From: Planctomycetota bacterium
GTDB taxonomy: Bacteria > Planctomycetota > UBA1135 > GCA-002686595
Length of the DNA stretch: 12,908 nucleotides
Reading direction: 5' to 3'
Assembly: GCA_027623615.1 (NCBI GenBank)
Contig: JAQBVH010000024.1
Coordinates: 1-12,908, forward strand
The notes under the pieces: generated by a model
The model's input: the letters and a program-made list of their open reading frames with translations, nothing else
Told to the model about the DNA's origin: nothing
Database searches by the model: none
Shown here: piece by piece, positions 1 through 6,010 of the stretch
Numbering within the stretch: the first letter of the stretch is position 1
Layout of the letters: each line of letters starts with the position of its first letter
Translations under genes and position numbers: made by a program

Positions 1-578
1 TCTTCGACGAGGTCGAGAAGGCGCACTCCAAGCTGCACAACCTCCTGCTGCAGATCCTCGAGGAGGGCTCGCTGACCGACTCGAAGGGGCGGCGCGTGTC
101 CTTCGAGCAGGCGACGGTGATCCTGACCTCGAACGCGGGCGCCGGCGAGATGTGGAGCGCGAGCCGACCGGTTGGCTTCGGCGGAGGCACCGGCCTCGAC
201 CGCGGCACGCTGGAGTCGATCACCGAGCGCGCCCTCAGCGCGACGTTCCGGCCCGAGCTGCTCGGTCGCCTCGACGATCACGTTCTCTTCCGCGAGCTCG
301 ATGTGGACGTGGTCGAGGCGATCGCCGTGCGCAAGCTGACCGAGCTGGCCTTGCGCACCCGGCGCGCGGGCGGCAAGGTGGCCTTCACCCCTGCTGTGGC
401 CCGCTGGGTAGCCGGACGGGGCTACTCGCCCGAGTTCGGCGCCCGCGAGGTGCGCCGCGTCCTCCAGCAGGACGTCGAACCTGGCATCACCGAGTGCTTG
501 ATGCAGGGCCTCGGCCCCGAACAGCTGCTGCGCGTCCGCGTGCAGCGGGGCGAGCTGGTCTTCCTCGTAGAGGATTGA
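1..578 (+). CDS. ClpA/ClpC-type AAA+ unfoldase, C-terminal part (5' end outside window)
   Basis: The open frame enters from the left edge (codons in phase with base 3) and ends at TGA 576-578, so about 192 C-terminal residues are visible. It starts at the Walker B of the second AAA+ domain (FDEVEKAH), followed by a LLLQILEEG stretch and sensor 1 (TSN). It continues with FRPELLGRLD, which carries the arginine-finger region, and ends with the sensor-2 GAREVRR motif and a short D2-small domain. Between TSN and FRPELL sits a VGF tripeptide (bases 171-179), 13 residues after the Asn of TSN. ClpC and ClpA have their VGF/IGF/IGL ClpP-docking loop there, and ClpB lacks it. Family knowledge therefore points to an ATP-dependent unfoldase that feeds ClpP. 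ClpC versus ClpA cannot be settled without the N-terminus. The gene is followed by a palindromic repeat block rather than a close downstream partner. Confidence 0.9.
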   Translation, partial: FDEVEKAHSKLHNLLLQILEEGSLTDSKGRRVSFEQATVILTSNAGAGEMWSASRPVGFGGGTGLDRGTLESITERALSATFRPELLGRLDDHVLFRELDVDVVEAIAVRKLTELALRTRRAGGKVAFTPAVARWVAGRGYSPEFGAREVRRVLQQDVEPGITECLMQGLGPEQLLRVRVQRGELVFLVED

Positions 579-643
579 CCGCGCGCGGAGATTGCGCCGC
601 GGGTGCAAGCTCCGGGTAGGCGGCCCCAACGGGGTCGCCTGGC

Positions 644-663
644 TCACACCGTCAGGTGTGGCG
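644..663 (+). repeat. 20-bp palindromic repeat, copy 1
   Basis: Contains CACACC (645-650), a GTCA loop, and GGTGTG (655-660), then GCG. It is repeated exactly at 753-772. The perfect 6-bp stem makes it a candidate hairpin within the larger repeat block. Confidence 0.85.
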
Positions 664-670
664 TCAAAAA

Positions 671-716
671 CAACACCCACGCCTCCGAAGGAGGCGTAGG
701 CGGCCCCAACGGGGTC
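671..716 (+). repeat. 46-bp direct repeat, copy 1
   Basis: Identical over 46 bases to 778-823. It contains a perfect 7-bp hairpin with a GAA loop (arms 680-686 and 690-696) followed by the start of the CGGCCCCAACGGGGTC palindrome. The right end diverges after 716 (CCGCA instead of GCCTA), which truncates palindrome A in this copy. Confidence 0.9.
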
Positions 717-752
717 CGCAGGAGCTCGCGCCACAGGTGCAAGCTCCGGTCG

Positions 753-772
753 TCACACCGTCAGGTGTGGCG
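753..772 (+). repeat. 20-bp palindromic repeat, copy 2
   Basis: Exact second copy of 644-663, with the same CACACC-GTCA-GGTGTG hairpin, at a spacing of 109 bp. Confidence 0.85.
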
Positions 773-777
773 CCAAG

Positions 778-823
778 CAACACCCACGCCTCCGAAGGAG
801 GCGTAGGCGGCCCCAACGGGGTC
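778..823 (+). repeat. 46-bp direct repeat, copy 2
   Basis: Second exact copy of the 671-716 unit, 107 bp downstream. Here palindrome A is complete (to 827). The copy ends only 20 bases before the proposed -10 element of the next gene, so the block directly abuts a promoter. Confidence 0.9.
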
Positions 824-842
824 GCCTAGGACGCAAAGGCGC

Positions 843-848
843 TAACGT
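843..848 (+). promoter_or_regulatory. Candidate -10 element, leaderless configuration
   Basis: TAACGT, preceded by GC (GCTANNNT pattern), lies 6 nt before the ATG of the phosphoesterase gene. No Shine-Dalgarno sequence lies between them. If it is a -10 box, transcription would begin at or within a few bases of the start codon. No convincing -35 is visible at 16-18 bp upstream; that position lies inside the palindromic repeat. The same GCTANNNT pattern recurs at 2858, 4345 and 5275. Confidence 0.4.
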
Positions 849-854
849 GGCGCC

Positions 855-2786
855 ATGAAGCGCGCCCTCGTCTGCCTCACGCTGCTCTGCCTGCCTGCCC
901 TGGCCCAAGATCGCGGCATCGAGACCGACCGCGAGTCACCGGTGAGGCTCGACCTGCCCGAGGAGGACGACGCGTTCGTCTTCGGCGTGTTCGGGGATCG
1001 CACCGGGGGACCGGACGAGGGAGTGAAGGTCCTCGCCCAGGCGGTCGAGGACGTCAACCTGGTCGACCCCGATCTGGTGATGACCGTGGGCGACCTGATC
1101 CAGGGCTACAACCAGACCCCGGACTGGATGACGCAGATGCGCGAGTACCGGGACATCATGGGACGGCTGACCGCGCCCTGGTTCCCGGTCGCCGGCAACC
1201 ACGACGTCTACTGGCGCGGTGACGGGCGACCCGAGGACGAGCACGACGCGAACTACGAACGCCACTTCGGGCCGCTCTGGTACTCCTTCGAGCACAAGGG
1301 CTGCTGCTTCATCGTGCTCTTCACGGACGAGAGCAACCCCGAGACGGGCGAGAAGAACTTCAGCAAGCCCGAGTGCCAGCAGATGTCCGCCGAGCAGTTC
1401 GCCTTCCTCGACCGGACCCTGACCGCGGCCAAGGACGCGCGCCACGTGTTCCTGTTCCTCCACCACCCGCGCTGGTACGAGGGCAACTACGGTAACGACT
1501 GGCGTCGCGTCCACGCGCGCCTGGCCGACGCGGGCAACGTGCGGGCGGTGTTCGCGGGGCACATCCACCGCATGGTCTACGACGGTCCCCGGGACGGAAT
1601 CGAGTACTTCACCCTGGCGACGGTCGGGGGTGGCCAGAGCGGCGTCGTCCCCGAGGCGGGCTACCTCCATCACTGGGACCTGGTCACCGTGCGCGACGGG
1701 GGCATCTCGGTCGCGACCTTCCCGGTCGGCGCAGCGCTGGACCCCCGCGCGATCACCCGCGAGCTCTCCGACGAGGCGCGCAGGTTGGCGGACACGCGTC
1801 TGAGCGTCGAGGCTCGCCCCGAGCTCAGCGCCAGCGGCGGCGTGGACGGTGTGTACGAGTTCGTCCTCAAGAATCCGGTGGCGCACAGGGTCGAAGCAGA
1901 CCTCTCGCTGACCAGCGCCGACAGCCGCTGGGGCTTCTTCCCCGACCACGGTCACGCCGAACTCGGTCCCGGCGAGGAGCGCCGCTTCCGCGTACGGGCG
2001 ATGCGGCGCCCCGGGGAGCTCGACGGGACCCTGCGCCTGCCCGAGGCGACGATCAACCTCGCGCTCTTGACGGACGAGGTGCGCATTCACCTGCCCGCCA
2101 ACCAGCAGGAGCTGCCCCTCGACCTGGGCTCGATCGCGGCGCCCACGCCGCCCGAGAACGAGATCGCGCTCGACCTGGTGGGCGGCAGGGACTTCATCGC
2201 CATTCCCCACGATCAGCTCGCCCTTCCGGACGGTCCCTTCACGATCGAAGGCTGGCTCAAGGCGCGCTCCTTCGGCGAGCGGGTAGGGCTGTTCTGCAAG
2301 ACCGAGAGCAGCGAGTTCGGGGTCTTCGTGAGTGGAGGTTCGCCGCACTTCATCACGCACCTCGACGGCGAGTACCGCACGGCGTCGAGTGACGGCGCCG
2401 TCCTGAGCACGGGCACGTGGCACCACGTCGCAGGTGTGTATGACGGCGCAGAGGTTCGGCTCTACGTGGATGGCCAGCTCACCGGCAAGGCCCGCGCCTC
2501 CGGCAAGCGCACGCTCCGGGCGATCCCGCTGATCCTGGGCGCGGACGTGGCCAGCAATGGAAGCGCAACGTCTCCCTTCGATGGCGTGATCGACGAGGTG
2601 CGCCTCTCGACGGTCGCCCGATATGCCGGTGACTCCGTCACGATCCCGCGGCGCCATGCTCCCGACGAGCACACGCACCTGCTCTTGCACCTGGACCACA
2701 AGCTCGGGCCGTGGATCTACGACGATTCCCCGCGGCAGCGCCACCCCCGCTGGAGCGGCAACCCGCAGCTCGTCCCCGCTGATTGA
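855..2786 (+). CDS. Secreted calcineurin-like metallophosphoesterase with LamG domain
   Basis: 643 residues. Residues 1-17 form a signal peptide (MKR, then a hydrophobic core ending ALA before QD), so the protein is probably exported. Residues about 41-290 form a calcineurin-type phosphoesterase domain with GDR (D48), GDLIQG (D80), GNHD (N115, H116), HHP (H203, H204) and GHIH (H236, H238), the metal-binding set of this superfamily. In motif I the usual D-x-H reads D-R-T, so one metal-ligand His is replaced. A beta-rich linker (about 310-430) leads to a LamG/concanavalin-like module (about 436-605) with the typical FTIEGWLKA, WHHVAGVYDGAEVRLYVDG and GVIDEVRLS signatures. The substrate is unknown: phosphomonoester, phosphodiester or nucleotide are all possible, and LamG suggests glycan or cell-surface binding. 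It appears to be a single-gene unit between the repeat block and the next promoter-like element. Confidence 0.85.
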   Translation: MKRALVCLTLLCLPALAQDRGIETDRESPVRLDLPEEDDAFVFGVFGDRTGGPDEGVKVLAQAVEDVNLVDPDLVMTVGDLIQGYNQTPDWMTQMREYRDIMGRLTAPWFPVAGNHDVYWRGDGRPEDEHDANYERHFGPLWYSFEHKGCCFIVLFTDESNPETGEKNFSKPECQQMSAEQFAFLDRTLTAAKDARHVFLFLHHPRWYEGNYGNDWRRVHARLADAGNVRAVFAGHIHRMVYDGPRDGIEYFTLATVGGGQSGVVPEAGYLHHWDLVTVRDGGISVATFPVGAALDPRAITRELSDEARRLADTRLSVEARPELSASGGVDGVYEFVLKNPVAHRVEADLSLTSADSRWGFFPDHGHAELGPGEERRFRVRAMRRPGELDGTLRLPEATINLALLTDEVRIHLPANQQELPLDLGSIAAPTPPENEIALDLVGGRDFIAIPHDQLALPDGPFTIEGWLKARSFGERVGLFCKTESSEFGVFVSGGSPHFITHLDGEYRTASSDGAVLSTGTWHHVAGVYDGAEVRLYVDGQLTGKARASGKRTLRAIPLILGADVASNGSATSPFDGVIDEVRLSTVARYAGDSVTIPRRHAPDEHTHLLLHLDHKLGPWIYDDSPRQRHPRWSGNPQLVPAD

Positions 2787-2859
2787 CCAACTCTGTGCCT
2801 GGGCCTGGTTCTGAGGAATCGGGTACCGGCCTGGGTCGTCCTGGGTAGCCCCACTCCGC

Positions 2860-2865
2860 TATCCT
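2860..2865 (+). promoter_or_regulatory. Candidate -10 element upstream of the SurA-like gene
   Basis: TATCCT, preceded by GC, in the 124-bp gap between the phosphoesterase and SurA-like genes. It fits the GCTANNNT pattern seen before other genes here. It lies 45 nt from the ATG, so the transcript would carry a leader of about 38 nt. No good -35 is visible. Confidence 0.35.
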
Positions 2866-2880
2866 GCGCCCGGAGCCCCA

Positions 2881-2904
2881 CCGCGGTCACGCCGCCGCGG
2901 TCAC
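2881..2904 (+). repeat. Short direct repeat in the leader of the SurA-like gene
   Basis: CCGCGGTCAC occurs twice (2881-2890 and 2895-2904), separated by GCCG, giving a 14-base period ending 6 nt before the ATG. CCGCGG is itself palindromic. It could be a small slippage duplication or an operator; nothing in the sequence decides between these. Confidence 0.5.
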
Positions 2905-2910
2905 CCAGCC

Positions 2911-4311
2911 ATGTCCCTCGCGATCCTGACCCTCGCCGTCCTCCCCGCCCTCACCCTCCACCAGGACGACGAGCCGACGCTGCAGCTTGGCGTGGACCTG
3001 GCCGCCATCGCGGGCAAGGTGAGCGTCTCCTTCGCTGAGCTCGACGAGGTGCTGATCTGGCGCCACGGTCGTTCTCCGAACGGGCGCGAGGCCCTGCGCT
3101 CCCTGCTCGACCTGACCGTGCTCGAGCACCTCGCGGCGGAGGCCGGCGTCGAGGTCGGGCCGAAGCTGATCGCCGCGCGCTGGACCGAACTCGAGACGGA
3201 GGTCCAGGAGGCGGGCGTCGCCGTCGACCTGCTCGACTACCTCGCGCAGAACGAGATCGACCCCGAGACGTTCCGCAACCACCTGCGCCTGTCGATCGTG
3301 CACGAGGAGCTGACGCGGCGCGCCCTCGGGATCGCCTCCGACACCCCCATCACGGGCGAGCAACAGACCCAATGGCTGCAAGGGGTGCTGCTCGAGCGCA
3401 CCTACGAGGAGCTGCCCCACCCCTGGAGCGCAGGGGTCGTCGCCCGCACCGGTGAGCTCGAGGTCGGGCGCGAGGACTTCGCGCTTCACCTGCGCGCGCT
3501 GGTCACCAAGGAGGAGCAGGCTGAGGTGTGCCACGCGCTCGCCCTCGAGAAGGCCTTGCTCGCGCGCATGCCCGACCTGGCCGAGAGCGCGGTCGGCGCA
3601 GCGGTCGACGCCGAGATCGAACGACGTCGCGAGCGAGTCGAGGCCGATCCGCGCTACAAGGGCATCAAGTACGAGGAGCTGCTCGAGGCGCAGGGCCTCT
3701 CCCTCGATGCCGTACGTCGCGATCCCGGGCTGCGGGTGCACGCCATCAGCCATCTGTGGTCGTCGCGCACCCACGACGACGCCTCGCTGAGGGAGGCCTA
3801 CGAGACCGAGCGAGAGCTGTTCGACGCTCGCCACGGGGAGGCGATCGACGTCTACTCGATCTTCCTGCGCGCGGCGCGCTTCAAGAACGCCCTCAACCCC
3901 CGCAACTACGATGAGGCGGACGCGAGCCTGAAGGAACTCCAGGCGAAGATCGCTGGGCTCGACGACTTTCGACGCCTGGCGACGCAGTTCACCGAGGAGC
4001 AGAACAGCAAGGAGAACCAGGGCTACTTCGGGCGCATCACCGCCGGCATGAGCACCGTGCCCGGTGCCATGCGCACCGCGGCCTTCGACGCGATCGAGGC
4101 GGCTCGGAACGAGGATGGCGTGGCTGACCTGACGGGCACCGTCCTCGGCCCGCTGCGGGTCCAGGGCGGCTCCCTCCTGCTCTGCCTCGGCCAGCGCTAC
4201 CCCGCCCCCACCTGGGAGCAGATGGCCTTCCACGTCTCCCGGGAGCTGCGGCGGCGCATGCGGGACGAGGTCCTGCCCCGCACGGCCGTCGCGATCTGGT
4301 TCGACAAGTAG
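2911..4311 (+). CDS. SurA/PpiC-like peptidyl-prolyl isomerase-family folding factor
   Basis: 466 residues. A hydrophobic N-terminus (about 2-16, ending before HQDDE) may act as an export signal, although it lacks the usual basic residues. Two stretches resemble SurA_N-type helical domains (about 30-145 and 175-285), each opening with a VARTGELEVGREDFA-like or AAIAGKVSVSFAELD-like strand and closing with a helix of the FRNHLRLSIVHEEL type. This suggests an internal duplication. Residues about 313-440 resemble a parvulin domain: a strand at DVYSIFLR, a helical part with FRRLATQFTEE, a GYFGRITAG turn, and GTVLGPLRVQGG leading to a C-terminal strand. The parvulin fingerprint is weak: the usual first-strand His (xxHILV) is not present. 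A chaperone role may be likelier than catalysis. No start codon lies upstream in frame between 2872 and 2911, so ATG 2911 is preferred. It is followed after 48 nt by the vertex-protein genes; a functional link is not evident. Confidence 0.65.
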   Translation: MSLAILTLAVLPALTLHQDDEPTLQLGVDLAAIAGKVSVSFAELDEVLIWRHGRSPNGREALRSLLDLTVLEHLAAEAGVEVGPKLIAARWTELETEVQEAGVAVDLLDYLAQNEIDPETFRNHLRLSIVHEELTRRALGIASDTPITGEQQTQWLQGVLLERTYEELPHPWSAGVVARTGELEVGREDFALHLRALVTKEEQAEVCHALALEKALLARMPDLAESAVGAAVDAEIERRRERVEADPRYKGIKYEELLEAQGLSLDAVRRDPGLRVHAISHLWSSRTHDDASLREAYETERELFDARHGEAIDVYSIFLRAARFKNALNPRNYDEADASLKELQAKIAGLDDFRRLATQFTEEQNSKENQGYFGRITAGMSTVPGAMRTAAFDAIEAARNEDGVADLTGTVLGPLRVQGGSLLLCLGQRYPAPTWEQMAFHVSRELRRRMRDEVLPRTAVAIWFDK

Positions 4312-4346
4312 GCGCGCGCCGGTTCCCGTTCCTGGCTCGGAATCGC

Positions 4347-4352
4347 TACGAT
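4347..4352 (+). promoter_or_regulatory. Candidate -10 element, leaderless configuration, for the BMC gene cluster
   Basis: TACGAT, preceded by GC, with 7 nt between it and ATG 4360 and no Shine-Dalgarno sequence. It matches the GCTANNNT pattern. A weak TTCCCG at 4323-4328, 18 bp upstream, could be a poor -35. If active, it would start transcription of the three vertex genes essentially at the first ATG. Confidence 0.45.
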
Positions 4353-4359
4353 CCCGCCC

Positions 4360-4662
4360 ATGCGTATCGGCAAGGTTGTCGGGAGCGTCGTCGCGACCCA
4401 GAAGGACGAGAAGCTGGTCGACTGCAAGTTCCTGCTGGTCCAGATCCACGATCACCAGAACCAGCCCCTCGAGGACTACGTCGTCGCGGTGGACGCGGTC
4501 GGAGCTGGTCACGGGGACGTGATCCTGTATGCGACCGGTTCCTCGGCACGTCAGACCGTGTTGACGGACGGGCGCCCCTGCGACGCGGTGATCATGGCCG
4601 TGGTGGACAGCTGGGACCTGGATGGCGGCGACAACGTCTACGAGAAGTGGCGGGACGGCTGA
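4360..4662 (+). CDS. BMC-P vertex protein 1 (EutN/CcmL family)
   Basis: 100 residues, the normal size for a pentameric bacterial microcompartment vertex protein. It starts MRIGKVVGSVVATQK, the conserved first strand of the EutN/CcmL fold. The family signature follows at about 44-64 (DAVGAGHGDVILYATGSSAR) and a closing strand VIMAVVDSWD at about 77-86. Such proteins form pentamers that cap the twelve vertices of the polyhedral shell. It is the first of three consecutive BMC-P genes; only one base separates its TGA from the next ATG. Three BMC-P paralogues next to a class II aldolase is the arrangement of the PV-type compartment for fucose/rhamnose breakdown. Confidence is high for the family and lower for the compartment type. 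Confidence 0.93.
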   Translation: MRIGKVVGSVVATQKDEKLVDCKFLLVQIHDHQNQPLEDYVVAVDAVGAGHGDVILYATGSSARQTVLTDGRPCDAVIMAVVDSWDLDGGDNVYEKWRDG

Positions 4663-4663
4663 G

Positions 4664-4960
4664 ATGTACCTCGCCCGCGTGACCGGTCGCCTGGTGGCGA
4701 CGCAGCGCTACGAGCCTGGCCTCGAGGGGGTTCGTTTCCAGTGGATCCAGCCCCTCGACGAGGCGGGCCAGCCCATGGGCGCGCAGCTCGTGGCCGCGGT
4801 GGCCCTCGACGTGGGGCCCGGCGACTTCGTGCACTTCATCGACGGGCGCGAGGCGGCCCTGGCCCTGCCGGACGAGACCTATGTCCCGATCGACGTCGCC
4901 GTGACCGGCTTCGTGGAGCAGGCCGCCGTGAACGGCCGGGACCTGGCCAAGGAGGACTGA
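4664..4960 (+). CDS. BMC-P vertex protein 2 (EutN/CcmL family, divergent)
   Basis: 98 residues from ATG 4664, one base after the previous stop. An ORF opening at 4622 would add 14 residues that overlap the first vertex gene and destroy the family's N-terminus, so ATG 4664 is chosen (MYLARVTGRLVATQRY matches the first strand). The signature loop is altered: LDVGPGDFVHFIDGREAAL replaces the usual VGAGxGDxVLxxxGSSAR pattern seen in its neighbour, so the loop lacks the Ser-Ser-Ala-Arg part. The C-terminal strand is IDVAVTGFVEQ. It is probably a specialised vertex subunit in the same shell. A GGAGG within its last codons (4951-4955) serves the next gene. Confidence 0.88.
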   Translation: MYLARVTGRLVATQRYEPGLEGVRFQWIQPLDEAGQPMGAQLVAAVALDVGPGDFVHFIDGREAALALPDETYVPIDVAVTGFVEQAAVNGRDLAKED

Positions 4961-4961
4961 G

Positions 4962-5279
4962 GTGTTCCTGGCCGATGTCGTCGGGACGGTGGTCGCGCCG
5001 GTGCAGATCCCGCTGCTCGATGGGCGGACGCTGCTGGTCGTACGCCCGGTCCAGCCGAGCGGCAGCGCGACCGCCAAGACCCGCGTGGCCATCGACACGG
5101 TCGGGGCGGGCGAGGGCGACCGCGTGCTCGTGATCGACGAGGGCAACTCGGGTAGGCAGATCCTCGACGCCCCCGATGGAGCCGTGAAGACCCTCATCGT
5201 GGGCTTCGTGGACGCGATCGAGCGGGACGGCGCGATCATCTTCGACCACCGCACGGGCAACCACGCCCCTTCCGGCTAG
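4962..5279 (+). CDS. BMC-P vertex protein 3 (EutN/CcmL family)
   Basis: 105 residues from GTG 4962, one base after the previous TGA. A GGAGG Shine-Dalgarno at 4951-4955 is spaced 6 nt away and supports this start. MFLADVVGTVVAPVQ is the first strand; IDTVGAGEGDRVLVIDEGNSGRQ is the family signature region, where the usual GSSAR is GNSGR; IVGFVDAIE is the closing strand. The C-terminal tail (FDHRTGNHAPSG) extends beyond the core. It is the third vertex paralogue of the cluster. The three proteins differ enough to suggest distinct vertex positions or mixed pentamers, but that is inference. Its TAG stop forms part of the promoter-like sequence of the aldolase gene. Confidence 0.92.
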   Translation: MFLADVVGTVVAPVQIPLLDGRTLLVVRPVQPSGSATAKTRVAIDTVGAGEGDRVLVIDEGNSGRQILDAPDGAVKTLIVGFVDAIERDGAIIFDHRTGNHAPSG

Positions 5280-5282
5280 GAT
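5277..5282 (+). promoter_or_regulatory. Candidate -10 element overlapping the stop codon, leaderless aldolase start
   Basis: TAGGAT, preceded by GC. Its first three bases are the TAG stop of vertex gene 3, and 7 nt separate it from ATG 5290. There is no Shine-Dalgarno sequence before that ATG. This is the third example of GCTANNNT at 6-7 nt from a start. It could give the aldolase its own transcript besides read-through from the vertex genes. Confidence 0.35.
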
Positions 5283-5289
5283 CCCCGCC

Positions 5290-5988
5290 ATGGACACCAG
5301 CGGCTGGACCGAGGAGGAGACACGTCTGCGCAAGGCGATCTGCAGGGTCGCGGCGCTCTGCTACCAGCGCAACCTGATCGTCGGCGCCGACGGCAACTTC
5401 AGCGCGATGACCAGCCAGGGGACGATCCTGATCACGCCGGCCGGCGCGATGAAGGGCTTCCTCGAGCCCCACCACATCGCTCACATCGACCGGACGGGGC
5501 AGACGATCGACGACGGCCCGAGGTGCTCGTCGGAGGTCGGTATCCACCTTGTCGCCTACGAGGAGCGCCCGGACGCGAAGGCCATGTGCCACGCCCACCC
5601 ACCGCACGCGGTGGCCCTGACGATCGCCGGGATCGACATGCAGATGCCGATCATCCCCGAGATCATCGTCACGATCGGCGGCATTCCGACAGCGCCCTTC
5701 GGGGTGCCGGGCACCCCCGACCTGCCGGAGACGATCCGCGAGATCATCCGCTGCTCGGACACCTTGATCATGCAGAACCACGGGTCGGTGACCGTCGGTC
5801 CCAACCTGATGGACGCGTTCAAGAAGCTCGACATGCTCGAGCACACCGCCCGCATCCTCTGGATGGCCCACGTGGCCCGCGGCGGCCTGGAGCCCCTGCC
5901 CCAGGATGCCGTCGCCAAGCTCCTCGCGACGCGCACGGCGCTCGGTCAGAAGGGCCTCAACACCCTCGAGAACCGCTGCGGGATGTAG
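5290..5988 (+). CDS. Class II aldolase (L-fuculose/rhamnulose-phosphate aldolase type), probable BMC cargo
   Basis: 232 residues. All hallmarks of the zinc-dependent AraD/FucA family are present: GADGNFSAM (32-40), ITPAGAMKGFL (48-58, phosphate binding), catalytic E82 in SSEVGIHLVAYEERPDA, zinc ligands H101 and H103 in HAHPPHA, and H164 in MQNHGSVTVG. These four residues align with E. coli FucA E73, H92, H94 and H155 at a constant offset of 9. The reaction would be reversible cleavage of a ketose-1-phosphate into DHAP and an aldehyde, most likely L-lactaldehyde. Adjacency to three vertex genes (10-nt gap) suggests encapsulation. The C-terminal tail (from about 198) is predicted helical and could hold a targeting segment; this is unverified. 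The stop lies in a strong hairpin. Araf/ribulose-5-phosphate epimerase-type function is the main alternative. Confidence 0.88.
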   Translation: MDTSGWTEEETRLRKAICRVAALCYQRNLIVGADGNFSAMTSQGTILITPAGAMKGFLEPHHIAHIDRTGQTIDDGPRCSSEVGIHLVAYEERPDAKAMCHAHPPHAVALTIAGIDMQMPIIPEIIVTIGGIPTAPFGVPGTPDLPETIREIIRCSDTLIMQNHGSVTVGPNLMDAFKKLDMLEHTARILWMAHVARGGLEPLPQDAVAKLLATRTALGQKGLNTLENRCGM

Positions 5989-6010
5989 GCGGCGCAGCCC
6001 CCTACATCCC
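5980..6010 (+). terminator. Hairpin at the aldolase stop codon
   Basis: Perfect 10-bp inverted repeat, GGGATGTAGG (5980-5989) and CCTACATCCC (6001-6010), with an 11-nt loop. The left arm contains the aldolase stop codon. There is no T tract after it, so it is either a non-canonical terminator or an mRNA 3'-end stabiliser. Confidence 0.6.

Larger units (their letters stand above)
601..841. repeat. Intergenic cluster of interleaved palindromic repeats
   Basis: The gap between the Clp gene and the phosphoesterase gene is almost entirely repeat DNA. Four elements recur: (A) a GGCGGCCCCAACGGGGTCGCC-type palindrome at 616-640, 696-716 (truncated) and 803-827; (B) CACACC-GTCA-GGTGTG at 644-663 and 753-772; (C) CGCCTCC-GAA-GGAGGCG inside the 46-bp repeats at 671-716 and 778-823; (D) GGTGCAAGCTCCGG at 602-615 and 736-749. 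Elements A to C can each fold into a hairpin in RNA or single-stranded DNA. The order D-A-B-C-A / D-B-C-A looks like an imperfect duplication of roughly 107-134 bp. REP-like intergenic elements and transcription termination for the Clp gene are plausible roles; neither is proven. The short ORFs crossing the block are not credible genes. Confidence 0.85.

Noticed and set aside
603..806. A short plus-strand ORF in the repeat block
   Set aside because: It simply translates the palindromic repeats, with no start signal or homology.
601..841. CRISPR array
   Set aside because: Only two or three copies, the units are of different kinds, they are interleaved without unique spacers of constant length, and no cas gene is present.
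936..2744. A 602-codon minus-strand open frame opposite the phosphoesterase
   Set aside because: The plus strand has a signal peptide and complete phosphoesterase and LamG motifs; the antisense frame has none.
2887..4512. A 541-codon minus-strand open frame
   Set aside because: Antisense to the SurA-like and first vertex genes, with low-complexity composition and no motif; the plus-strand genes are supported by family signatures.
4622..4663. ATG 4622 as start of the second vertex gene
   Set aside because: It would add 14 residues overlapping the previous gene and not matching the EutN/CcmL N-terminus; ATG 4664 fits the family.
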